Origin: Candida dubliniensis CD36
Taxonomy: Eukaryota; Ascomycota; Pichiomycetes; Serinales; Debaryomycetaceae
Assembly: GCF_000026945.1 (NCBI RefSeq)
Contig: NC_012860.1
Location: 2,108,001-2,172,000, forward strand
DNA: 64,000 nt
Direction: 5' to 3'
Part shown: piece by piece, positions 28,944 through 40,262 of the stretch
How the letters are laid out: each line of letters opens with the position of its first letter
Numbering within the stretch: position 1 is the stretch's first letter
The notes under the pieces: model-generated
What the model was told of the DNA's origin: nothing
The model's input: only the letters and a program-made list of their open reading frames with translations
Databases searched by the model: none
Made by a program: the position numbers and the translations under genes

Positions 28944-31900
28944 TTGCTACAGTTGCTTTTAACAAGGTTAACAAAAAGAATGATGGAAACATAAAACCTT
29001 TTGTTACTTACTTGGTTTCTATTGTTTACCATCATTTAGTTGAGAAAAAGGTATTCTTTTAACCCCAACATTATGCATACTTAACATTATTGACACTATG
29101 TAATTCAGTGTACACCAGCGTATACCTCAGGTACTACCAGTAAACAAAAATACAAAAGAAATCTTTTTAGGAATGATTTCAAATCAATAAAGTAGTTGTG
29201 TATGAATTATACTAAGTTGTAGTTGTTGACACATTAAGCTCTTGGTATGTGTATCTACTTTCCCCACATTTCTTGTATAAGTTGAATTATACGCAATAAT
29301 TCCAAAATTCTGACACTTCTTCTCGGTGTGTTGCTTCATTCAAAACCACAATGTAGTGTTCTATATCAACAATGCTGAAAACCTGGAGCTTATAAAATGT
29401 GTGAGAAATCCAATTTGTTCTAATTAACACAGCCCAATAATTGCAAAAACGTCAACTGTTTTCTTTTTTGCAATTACTGATTGGATTTACTCGCTGGTCT
29501 GAGCTGAAAATGAACTGAAACACTACTACTAAATTCGTGAGGATTATGGTTCAGAGACTAAAAGTATATAACACTGCATTTTTTTTTTTTGTTGTTGCTG
29601 TTGTTGTGTTGTATTGGTTTGAGTGCTCATATCTGAAATTGAAGTTTACTATCTCGTTAGATTTGTTTTATAAGTGTTTCTGATTTGTGTGTGAGGCTGG
29701 ATGCTATTGTTCTTGTTGATGATACCGGATAATTAACTAACTGAATTTGGCCATAAAATGCGAAATGCAGGTTGGGTTTTTACTAATTTAAATTTGTTTT
29801 AAACACCTCTTTTAATAGGACTTTGTTACTGAAGTCTAGACCTGGTTTTGAAAACCCAAATTGGATACTGTACACGAAATAAATACTTTTTGCACGACTG
29901 CCGATAAAGTCTGAGCTTTTCTCTCCTTTCGGGGCAAAGCTTAGCTTTTGCAAAGATTTCACTTTTTTTTGTTTGAATAATCAACCATTTATTTTAATAA
30001 ATTCAGGAATTCATTCCATAACTAACGCTTAAGTCTCAAAAATTAATTTGAATGAAAAATAGTAGTATGGACTTTTATTAAATAGTATTGACTATTGTTG
30101 TGTCTCGTTACTAGATAAGTCGGCTGAAATCAGAATGGCTTAGGAAAAAAATCACTCAATGTCAAGTTTGTGTAAAATCTACTAAACACTAATTGGTGGT
30201 TTTTTTGTGTTATCCGAGGTTATAATGAAAAATAAAATAGAATTAAAAACTAGTTGAATTGGTTATGAAATAAAACAAAAACTATTCTGTAACCTCATTT
30301 ACTAATTGCTTGTTTATGCTGTGGACAGCAAAATATTTGCAATAGTTATTCTGATACCAATTGCCAATGTTATGGTTTCAAAAATATTCAACATGCTAAG
30401 CTTTTTTTGAATTTGTATTTGGAGGTGGATTAATGAAACCAAAACTCACGTAATTCTAACCTAAAAGTTAGGTTTTTCACTTGGTTTTACTAAATTGCTA
30501 AGCTTTATTGACTGCATTTTGATGAAATCTGAAAGCAAGAAAAATGTAAAATAAAGAGAGAGTTCAGTTCTTGATTTCAATTGGTGTTGCATTGAATAAA
30601 GTGTTGTATCATTGTTTATGGATAATTGCAACATCATTATTTGCCTTGAATGAAAACTAAATAATAATAGTATTGGTTTTACAAAGAGAAAGATGTCATT
30701 GGTTGATTTGTTCTTTGTGTTGTTGGTAATGATTAAAATTGTCAAAACAACAATTCGGAACATACCCGTTTTATTGTTTTGATCTTTTTAGTAGTGGTAT
30801 TGATGATAGTTAGTTTTTTGTTCTTAAAGGAGGACAAAATGAATTCAAAAAAGCACAAACGTAATTCCTATCACATCAGATTGTCTATACAACTAAAATC
30901 TAATTTAATTGAACAAAAGCCAAAAAAAAAAAAAAAAAATAAGAGAGAGATATGGGAATGGTAGTAAACCAGACAAATACTAAATTATTGAGATATTAGT
31001 TTTGTATTTGCTCAATTAGGCTAATGGTCGTTTGACCTTTGAGTTTAAAAAAGTTTTTTTTTTTGTTTGTTTATAGTCCTTTTTACTTTACAAATTTAAA
31101 TAATGAATCTTTGATTCATTGAATAACATACACAGTGTCATCAACTACCTGTGATTATATAGTGTAGAGGTTATACATTTATACCAAAGTTGTTTTTTTT
31201 TTTTTGTCTTTATTTTTCACTGGCATATATACGTACAATAAAACGGTGTATCTGTTAGATTTAGTGCAGTGTCACAGAGTTAACTCAAGAAATCATGACA
31301 TAGTTTATGTATACATACCGCACATATTATATATATATTCTCGTTATTTTCTATTATTATACTACTTTACTTAGATTAGAAGGCCTTTAGTCTCCTTTTA
31401 TATATATTCAGCTTTCTCGTCTAAAGCTATCATTCTGCCTGTCTGTTCATATTACAATGACACAAAGTGTTTCTCTCAGTTTGCTCATCGTTTTTGTACT
31501 AGACTTGAATTACACGACTTGGGTTACACTTCCATATTCCAACAGTATCATGTGCACACCACTTGATTCCCCTTTATTGTTGTCAATGTGTCACAAACAT
31601 TGCAAAACAGAATTGAACAAAACCGAGCAAAGTTAGTGTAGCAATAGCAAATCTAGAATCATCCCCGTAAATTGGCAATTTTACGTTATAAAAAGGGTGC
31701 TTGATTAGTATAATCAGCAGATTATTGATTTTTTTGGCATGGTTAGCTGGTTTATCTGTTGACAACATGTTTTAATTGAGCCCCAGTGGAACAGTTCTTT
31801 ACCTTTGTTTAGATAAAAAAGAATTACTAACAACAAGCCTTCGTCGTAAAGTGAAAAATCTGTTCCAGTATTTTAGTTGAGGCTAGGCGCAAGATCTTTA

Positions 31901-34330
31901 TGTATGAAGGCTGCCTCGATTTTATAATTTCATCAAATTTTCTACATATCTCGCAGATTCGCTTTTTTTATCTCATCCTCCAAGTGTTGCCTACCAACCT
32001 ACTAGAAATCTGTTTACATACTATGAGGAGCACAAAGATATTGTGGAAATGTAACTGTGGTGACAAGCTAAGGCAAATATTACAATAGTCGTGTTCTCCT
32101 ATTATTTTTACTCGGTTTTATGCTGATTCGAAATTTCATTATTTGTCCGATTTAGATTTATAAAGTTGTTCAGTAGTGACAAAATTGGTTAGTATAGAAA
32201 ACCTATTTGGTTGAACTTTTCTCTTAATGTTTTATCTGGTTAAGATACGTTCTTTCTCTCCATATTAATTTTAGTCAAAAGTAATTATATAATCGTTGTA
32301 AAAGCCTCCAATTTCAATTCAAACAGAACTAATTCTAAAGCCATAGCATGAAATGGCTTTCTTTGTATATATACAAGGTTCTGAATAGTATATTCTTCTA
32401 ACTATTTACACTGATTAATAGCCCTGTATCTTTCTAGAGGTATTTCCATTTTCGCAACTAGCAACAAACCCAACCAAATCTTTTTTTTAAACTTTTCCTA
32501 TTTTGGTCCAACTTAACCCCTATTATTTAAAAGAAAATAAAAGATAAGAGCTGGTCCCACTGGTGGAAGTAACAACTACTAGGAAAGCTATCACAGGGTT
32601 GTATAAAAATCATCACCGTCTATCCTGCCAGTAAAAATCGGCAGACAATTTGAAACATATTCCCTTCAAAACATGCATCATTCAAAAATCTGAACCAATT
32701 AGAAGACGACAAGAATTGTATCGGGATTAGAGACCACCAAATGGTTTGGTTTAAACTAATACTAATAGCAACTGTTACCAAACTTCAATCTCGAATGGAC
32801 TAAAAGTTTGGTTTACCTTGGAGAGTCAACAAAAAAAGCAAAATTTTGAACAGCTAGTTATATGTATTTGTGTATTTAAACCAACCAATCAGTTTGGTAA
32901 GAAACAGTGATTAAACTTACCAATAGTTAGTCACTTAACCAAAATTCCTGGTAAGAAAGTGTTTTTGACAGTTAATTGTCATGCACCGTGGCTTAAACAA
33001 AATTGTTGTATTACTAAAGGACAAAGGGTCGTTCCCTCTACATCAAAAAAAAAAAAAGAGAGAGCAGAATTAAGTGCGATGCAAAGGTTATTATAATGTG
33101 GTTTGATGTTTTTGAGTCGCTGTAGTTGTTGTTGTGGTGTGTCGATTGGATAATTGTGGGCTTCACTGTGTAAACCTAGTATCCTACACGACCAGTCAAT
33201 TTATTAAAAAATTTTAATTTATTATTTTGATTAATTGATACCACACATTTACTGAGTTGGGGAAGGTAGTAGTAGTTATTATTATTATCAATTGTTCTCA
33301 ATCAAGTAAGTAATCAATAACTTATGGAACAAGACAATAAAGTTTTTATTTGTTTCTTGTTTCCCCAACCAGAATAAGTTATAATAACAAACACTACAAC
33401 CACAATTATGCATTTTTCCTTCACTTCCCCCCCCCCCCCCCCTCGGCAACCTTACACTCTTGTTTCAAACCCAGATTCTTCGTTCTCTCCCCCTATTTCT
33501 GGAGTAAGTCAAATTTGTGTAGTCGATGGCTTCAATTACGGAAATCGTTAAAGTCAAGAGTTCTAAATATCGTAATATATTGTTCAACTATTCTTTATAC
33601 ATATTCCCAGTACACGTATATATAAACATTCCAATGGGCAGATTGGTTGGGTATTATTTAGTGTCCAGCCGGAACTTGAAAGAATAGAAGTTTAGCATCC
33701 AAGTGGCAAATATTGTGAAAAATAATAGAACAAAAAAAAAAAATGGTTGTTGTTCATTATATACAGGAGAATATTTCAGACGAAAAAAATAATTAAAGAT
33801 TTTCAATTTTTTAGTTTTCCCAAAAAGCTAAAAAAAAAAAAAGAAAATAATGGCAACACAATATCCCAATACTATATTATATTATATTACCTACATTTAA
33901 GAAGTTTGAATATATATAATATATAAGAAACCAAAAATTACAAAAAAAAAAAAATTTGGAAAAGGAAAGCCAACTTAATCTCACAGAAATTATCTTCAAA
34001 TTTATATTATTCATTACTTGACCTTCTTTTCTTTTTCTATATTTTATATTTGGATTACTTATCATATATCAGTCAACTATTCTTCCTCCTGCTTCAAAAA
34101 AAAAAAAAAGACGTTGAATTGCCAATCTACTGACATAATACTAAATTGAAGCAAAAAAAAAAAAAAGAAACAACTAAAAATAAAAGGAAAAATCTACAAG
34201 ATTCACATAGTCAATCAAGATTTATATATTTTGGTTGGTTCTTTATAAAAACATTTGATACAGAACATTCACATATTAGATCCATAATTATTACAGACTC
34301 TTTGATATCTAATAAAAGATCGCCAATACA
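28944..34330. other. 5.4 kb gene-poor region
   Basis: No credible coding sequence: the longest frames are under about 105 codons, low-complexity and unlike any family. Visible items are A/T runs; a near-perfect inverted repeat at 29935-29952; scattered TTTGGT/ACCAAA motifs between 32700 and 32960, including the inverted repeat TTGGTAAG (32894-32901) / CTTACCAA (32916-32923); a CTGCC/GGCAG hairpin near 32628; the C16 run at 33427-33442; and dense A-runs close to the next gene. No B-box or tRNA fold, and no paired LTRs, were seen. The length suggests a large regulatory region and/or long leader for the gene at 34331, as is usual for Candida regulators. Confidence 0.6.
33427..33442. repeat. C16 homopolymer
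   Basis: Sixteen consecutive C residues, exceptional in a window where nearly all long homopolymers are A or T. Candidate i-motif/G4-prone and length-variable site. Confidence 0.9.
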
Positions 34331-35893
34331 ATGAATGATTATGGAGGACTAGGTATAGTTCTTGAGGAAGCAGAGAATGAAAATAATCTATCAAATCTAA
34401 GTCAGCAATTGAAACAACAGGTCCAACAAAAGCATACCAGTATATCATCACGACAATCAAGTATCGTTAGTTTATCCAAATCTATTTCCCGAAAGACATC
34501 ATCAGCATCACTAACTCAAACCCCAGCTTCTATTACCACCGATAATGAAAGACTACCACATCCTGAGACGCAGTCACAGCAACATGAACTTGAAGGTGAA
34601 AGTGATAACGACAACGATGAGGACAATGAGAGAATCACCAGAGGTTCGCGAAAAAATTCAGCCTCCAAAATTACGACGGAAATACTATTGCCGCCACTAC
34701 CAGGCGCACTTGAAGATCTAATTACCACCACACCAGTTGCTGTCAACTCATTTACGGCCAATGGTTGTGATGACAGCGTTTCCACTGGATCAGACAATGC
34801 CTCACATGAAAGTTTCAATTTGGGTGAGTTTAACCAAATTTATCAACATTCAAAATCTACATTTTCCAACTCGGCTTTGAATTCTCCGAATTTGCAATTG
34901 AACCAAACCAATTTACAAGTGTTTCCAAGTGTTTCTAAAAATGGTATTAGTGAAGTGCCAACCAATTCTAATGGGAACACAAGTAATGTAACAACTATTT
35001 CTCAAGTACCACTACCACTTCCAACAACTAGTACAACCACAACATCCACAGGCAACGAGAAAACAAGTCCCTTAAAAAGATTGAAAAATGGGATTAGAAA
35101 GTTATCACTCACTTCAATCACTAGTAGCAATAACAGCAGTAGTTGTTCCACCCCTACTGGTGCCAAATTTTTTGCCAACACTACTACCACTAGTCCAGCC
35201 AATCCAATTCCGATGCGTCCAATTTTGAGTCCAATTCAAGTTGTTAAGCCACCTCAGCCACTGCATTCAGTATCATCGTCGACATCAGCCGATTCATCTT
35301 TTTCTTCTAAATTTGAACGAGCTCGTGCGTCAAGTCAAGGAACAACAATATTTACTCCTGTCACTCCTCCAATTACTACTTCCCCTGTTATAACTATTGG
35401 TGACGATTTAGATTGTACCAAACGGACATTATCCAAGATTGAGCAATCTTATTTTGATTCCTTGACTTCACAAACAGTTAATTCGATTGAAGAATTGATT
35501 ACGGTTGAAGATTTATTGAATTATCTGCAATTTTTGATTCAACAAAGAACAGCATTAGATGATGTGTTCCAAAAAACCAAGGAAAGGTTACAGGCAAGTG
35601 GATGGTGTTCCAATCACGATTTAAACAATTTGCAATTGCAACAAGATTCATCTCGTTGTCAAATTGATACCTCATTATTGAAAATTGAAGAACGATTAAA
35701 TCGTGAGTTTTCGTGCTCAGTATTGGGAAATAGTACTCCGACTAACCCAATAAAGAGTGGTGCTAACACTACTACTCATTCTAAACACAACTCAATTACA
35801 AGGTCATTAGCAGGTGACGATATTAGAGAACCAATTGTTAGTCCAAGTTTAAAAGTTTTAGAAAGTAGATGTGTTTCATTCACAGAATTCTAA
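34331..35893 (+). CDS. Ser/Thr-rich protein of unknown function, possibly regulatory
   Basis: 520 residues that I do not recognise. The first two thirds are low-complexity, with Ser, Thr, Asn and Gln stretches, an acidic patch (ESDNDNDEDNE near 95) and several basic-residue-plus-Ser sites (SRQSS, SRKTSS, SRKNS, RARASS) that look like kinase sites. A better-ordered, helix-prone segment occupies about 365-460 (QSYFDSLTSQTVNSIEELIT, LNYLQFLIQQRTALDDVFQK, SLLKIEERLNREFS), with a short conserved-looking tail ending CVSFTEF. It has no signal peptide, membrane helix, zinc finger or enzyme motif. Very long flanking non-coding regions on both sides (5.4 and 2.5 kb) resemble those of developmental regulators in Candida. 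Function should be treated as unknown. Confidence 0.8.
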   Translation: MNDYGGLGIVLEEAENENNLSNLSQQLKQQVQQKHTSISSRQSSIVSLSKSISRKTSSASLTQTPASITTDNERLPHPETQSQQHELEGESDNDNDEDNERITRGSRKNSASKITTEILLPPLPGALEDLITTTPVAVNSFTANGCDDSVSTGSDNASHESFNLGEFNQIYQHSKSTFSNSALNSPNLQLNQTNLQVFPSVSKNGISEVPTNSNGNTSNVTTISQVPLPLPTTSTTTTSTGNEKTSPLKRLKNGIRKLSLTSITSSNNSSSCSTPTGAKFFANTTTTSPANPIPMRPILSPIQVVKPPQPLHSVSSSTSADSSFSSKFERARASSQGTTIFTPVTPPITTSPVITIGDDLDCTKRTLSKIEQSYFDSLTSQTVNSIEELITVEDLLNYLQFLIQQRTALDDVFQKTKERLQASGWCSNHDLNNLQLQQDSSRCQIDTSLLKIEERLNREFSCSVLGNSTPTNPIKSGANTTTHSKHNSITRSLAGDDIREPIVSPSLKVLESRCVSFTEF

Positions 35894-38446
35894 AGTTCAA
35901 TAAGAATGGAATTCTTACACATTAATGACAGATATTTTTTTATTTTTTTATGTTTATGATTGCCCTTTATTTTGATGATTTTCAAGGTGGATTCCACCTA
36001 AATATTTATTTTGATGAAATTGTTCCAAAGTTATTTTTTGTATTGCTTATTTTTGTTATTATTGTTTTTCATTTTGTTTTATGGTTTTTTTTTTATCAAA
36101 CTTGGTGTTAGTTATTATTGTTATTATTATATTACAAGGGGGTATCGGTTTCCATTCATTCATTCATTTACTTTTCCACATTCATTTGACTTTTTTATTA
36201 TGTAAGGTTTATAGAGTTTTTTTTTTTTTTTATTACATATTTAAAATATATCCATCATTTTCATATTGATCATAATTTTATGACAAGTTTTTGTAAATGA
36301 CGAGGTGGAGGAACACTGAGATTCCCAAATCTCTTCAAGTGGATGAAGTATGGGGGGCGGATGTTTTATTAGTTTGAGAAACCTAGACCGCCTGGAACCT
36401 CGCCTCACTTTTGTGTGTGGTGGTTATTTTACATTTAGGTGGGCCAATTTTTGCTTTAGATAACCTGCGATTGAATTTACTAGATTTATTTGTTCTGTCC
36501 GCCTGATTATGCAACATTGACTATACGTTTAATCTAATCTGCTTTCAATGAACTATTCTTTCTCATCATCTCAGATAGCCAATCTGCATGGATTAAATAG
36601 TGAAAATTTGATAAATTTTGCTAATGAAATTTCAAAAATATTTGACTAAATTATTTAAAATGGTTGGTCCCAATGTCCACCCCCTTATAATTAGGAGATT
36701 CCGAAGACATTGTAAGAGAATTGCAATAATGGATAGATAGAAACTTTGATATTTGTCTTCATTACATGCCCGGTAGTCTTACACACACTAAATAACATAT
36801 TGACCCACTCTTTTTTCTTTGAGTGTATATCGAGAATCCGTAGTATGTAGATTCTTGGAATTAATAATCAACTTGGAAAGCTTATGTGTGCGTGGTATTG
36901 TATTTAGTCTTGAAAAAACTCTAGCTAAATTACAACAACCAATCAATATCAAGAGGTTGCTTTTCCTCAATCTTAAATTGGATTTTTAGAGTATTAGCGG
37001 AGTCATTTTCCAGTTTCATTCAATTACCATATAAGTCGAATTCATATACAAATTAGATGCAATAAATATAAACTGATTACACTTTTTTAACAAAATAAAA
37101 GTGTGGTGGTGGGTTTTCAAATTGTTTTTCGTTGTGTTCATTTTTGACCCGTTGCGATAAATGGCTCCAAACTAAATTGAAAAGAAAATTTTTACACAAG
37201 GTCATCGCACCTATTTGTAAATTTTCATCCATTTTTTTATACTTTCTGTTCATATAATAATAAAAATAATATATCGAAAAACCAGAATCCAAGAATGCTA
37301 TATATAAAAAGAGTAGACTTAGTATGAGGAGTTTTTCGATTGTTTCTTTGATCTAGCATTCTTTTCCCCTCCACTTCATTCATTGGTTTAAATGGTGCAG
37401 TGAATAGAATGCAATTTCGTATCAAAGAAAGAAAGAAAAGAAGGGAAAAACAAAGGAAAAAAAAAAAAAATTTCATAGTGAAGAAAACTATTTATACTTA
37501 ACAGTTGCTGGCTCTGTGGGTGTGTGCGTGCGTGTGAGGGGGGCCAAATCAATTCTAGGCGTATCGAAAGCTATAACCCTAATTAACTAAAATAATTGTC
37601 ACAAATCTCTCCGTTATCTAATACACAAGCAAGCACACCACTACCACCACATATCTATACTCTCTTTAGAGGAATAATACTCACGCAATTGGTTAATATT
37701 CTCTTTGTTCTCATTCCTGCAGCTTTTAGCTTACACTTTGCAATGACTAGATCTGGCCATTGTTGAATCCCAAAAAAAAAAAACAAGTAGCAATTGAATA
37801 AATTGAAATTCAGGGATAGATGAAAAGAACTAGCTAACAATTTAAACAATTAGTAATAGATTTTAGACTTTAATCCAGAACTCTCTCCTGTCCGAAGCAT
37901 GTATTGATTGCTCGTTCATAAACAATGTAGAATAATCACCTCCTATGAAGTTTAGGATATGCAAGTGGCAATAACATGTGCTATTGCTCGGCGGTTTAAG
38001 TTTCACTTTCGATAGCTAAGTAGTTGTGATGGTATTGTGATTACTGCATTGTTTCTCGATTGTTGGTTGCTATATATGTATGGTAATTGAAACTTGTTTA
38101 ACATTATGCATGGCGACAGGAGATAGTATACACATTACTTGTTTTTATACACTGAACAGCCAGTTAAATCGGACTTATGAGATACTAGGGGTTAAAGAAC
38201 TTGGCAGGCTTCACCAGAAGTTAGACTCTTTGAACAAATATCTCCCACTTGTGTAAATGTGAATGATAATTTGGTAGAGCACCACACCTTAGTCAACAAG
38301 ATTCGTAGTGTTTACTCCTGACCTATATACAGGATTTGTCTAACATTTATGTTACTAGGGAGGACAAGTAAAAAAAAAAAAATCTTTATACCAGCTACCA
38401 AAACTACAAATGAATGACCAATGAGGTGGAATCCATTTACCTATAA
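35894..38446. other. 2.55 kb gene-poor region with a GC-rich island
   Basis: No protein-coding gene is supported. Notable are CATT repeats (about 36153-36168), the GC-rich, hairpin-rich island at 36301-36402 described separately, a GT-rich stretch near 37516-37542, and an A-run at 38370-38381 close to the next gene. The rest is A/T-rich. Confidence 0.55.
36301..36402. other. GC-rich island with nested complementary arms (possible structured RNA)
   Basis: CGAGGT (36301-36306) is complementary to ACCTCG (36397-36402). Between them lie a GAGATT/AATCTC hairpin with a CCCA loop (36318-36333), a TTCA/TGAA hairpin (36334-36347) and a GGCGG/CCGCC stem (36356-36360 with 36388-36392). Local GC is clearly above the surroundings. 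It matches no RNA family I know, and transcription is unknown. Confidence 0.3.
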
Positions 38447-40069
38447 ATGATCTTTAAACGATACTTATTCAAAGGTAAACCAAAACCAAAATTTATAGAA
38501 AAAACTGAATTCCATCATGAGTATTCCATAAGACCAGATACATTTGCATTTCGAGTACCAACAACTACCAAGAAACTAAATCCTATACAGTCGATTTACC
38601 GTTATGCAACAAATTTTCCGTTTGATCTGACTCCAGACACAGTTTATAACTCGTATCCCATGACAAACTCAACAAAGCTAGCTAGACTCAGCCATCGACC
38701 TTCACGAGTGAAAATGACCACGGGGGATTTCATTGAGGATTCATTATATCATCCGAGATATGGGTATTTTTCACAACAAGTGGAAATCTTCCAACCAGAA
38801 AAACCATTTGATTACAATAATATCGAAGATATCGATGAATTTATGGATACTTGGCATAAATCATATGAACGGTATGATGTGATAACGCCTCCTGCATTGC
38901 CGGCACCTAATTCTTCTTCCAAATTTGCTTCCATGGCTCATGCAATCCAACAACAAGATAGTCAAGTTGCTCCTAAATATAGAAAATCCTTACAATTATG
39001 GCACACGCCCACTGAATTATTTCATCCTTATTATGGAGAAGCTTTGGCAAGATATATACTTGTCAATTATAAATTGAATGTCTATCCCTATAACGATTTA
39101 ATAATCTATGAAATGGGTGGTGGTAACGGGACTTTGATGTGTGATATATTGAATTACATACGTGAGCATCAACCTGAAATTTACGAAAGAACTCAGTATA
39201 AAATTATCGAGATTTCCAGTCAGTTGGCCAGTAAGCAAATGAAGAATGCATTGGATAATAAATTAACTTCTCAAGGGTTGGATTCTTCTAAATTGGAAAT
39301 TTTCAATAAATCGATATTTCAATGGAAAAAAGTTGTTGATGACCCTTGTTTTTTTATAGCATTGGAGGTGTTTGACAATTTTTCTCATGATTTAGTACGG
39401 TACGATAATGATACTGGCAAACCGTATGAAGGGAAAGTGGTTATTGATGAAAACGGTGATTTTTTCGAATTTTTCACTCCTGAATTAAGTTATTATACAA
39501 ATGCTTATTTGAATTTGAGAGAGAATAGTAAATACTCAATCTTGCAACAATCTTCAACCGTTGGTGGTTACTTGTCAGCGTTGAAGAGTTTCTATAGTGA
39601 TGATGTTCATCCACTATTACATTCATCAGCAAAATTGAAATTGAAAAATACCATATTGCCATTTGATAGTAATTTGACACCAGGAGAATTCATCCCCACT
39701 AGATTACTACAATTCTTTCAAATTTTAAAGCACCGGTTTCCTAACCATTCCTTAATATCGTCAGATTTCAATTATTTGCCAAAGACCATTCCTGGCTGTT
39801 TCAATGGTCCTGTGGTACAGACGGTTTTGCAAAATCGAATGGTCGATGTGTCAACATATATGGTACACCAAGGGTATTTTGATATCATGTTTGCTACTGA
39901 TTTCAACATAGCAAGTGAGATGTACAAGCAAGTCACATCAAGAGTTCCTCGAGTGGAGTCACATCATGACTTTCTTGAACAGTGGGCTGACACTGATATA
40001 ACGACTACAAAAACAGGAGAGAATCCAATGTTGGATTTTTATCGAAATGTTAGTTTTATGGTAAGTTAA
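38447..40069 (+). CDS. NDUFAF7-like mitochondrial protein arginine methyltransferase
   Basis: 540 residues of the MidA/NDUFAF7 (DUF185) SAM-dependent methyltransferase family. The animal protein symmetrically dimethylates an arginine of the NDUFS2 subunit during complex I assembly; Candida, unlike S. cerevisiae, has complex I, so this role is plausible. Evidence: MTTGDFIEDSLYHPRYGYFS, the family-typical substrate entry segment (about 88-107); TELFHPYYGEALARYI; the SAM motif IIYEMGGGNGTLMCDIL; YKIIEISSQLASKQ; and FFIALEVFDNFSHDLV. The first roughly 60 residues are basic and Thr/Lys-rich, fitting a mitochondrial targeting sequence. The gene faces the lipase cluster, convergent, with a 193-nt gap containing GGT and T repeats. 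Confidence 0.88.
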   Translation: MIFKRYLFKGKPKPKFIEKTEFHHEYSIRPDTFAFRVPTTTKKLNPIQSIYRYATNFPFDLTPDTVYNSYPMTNSTKLARLSHRPSRVKMTTGDFIEDSLYHPRYGYFSQQVEIFQPEKPFDYNNIEDIDEFMDTWHKSYERYDVITPPALPAPNSSSKFASMAHAIQQQDSQVAPKYRKSLQLWHTPTELFHPYYGEALARYILVNYKLNVYPYNDLIIYEMGGGNGTLMCDILNYIREHQPEIYERTQYKIIEISSQLASKQMKNALDNKLTSQGLDSSKLEIFNKSIFQWKKVVDDPCFFIALEVFDNFSHDLVRYDNDTGKPYEGKVVIDENGDFFEFFTPELSYYTNAYLNLRENSKYSILQQSSTVGGYLSALKSFYSDDVHPLLHSSAKLKLKNTILPFDSNLTPGEFIPTRLLQFFQILKHRFPNHSLISSDFNYLPKTIPGCFNGPVVQTVLQNRMVDVSTYMVHQGYFDIMFATDFNIASEMYKQVTSRVPRVESHHDFLEQWADTDITTTKTGENPMLDFYRNVSFMVS

Positions 40070-40262
40070 CTTGTATATGTATATAGAGAAATAAATTTAG
40101 ATCACATTTAAACTTAAAATTATGGTATGTAAATAAATTAAAAAGGCTACGAAAATAAATAAATGTGTTGGTGGTGGTGGTGGTTATTATAATGTGTAGT
40201 TGTAAGGTATTGGGTAACTGGTTTGTATTTGTTTTTTTTTTTTTTTTTTTTCAGTTTCCAAT

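Noticed and set aside
28944..34330. tRNA, rRNA or LTR in the gene desert
   Set aside because: I looked for B-box (GGTTCRANNCC-type) words on both strands and for paired TG...CA long repeats and found none convincing. A computational scan (tRNAscan-SE, LTR search) would be decisive.
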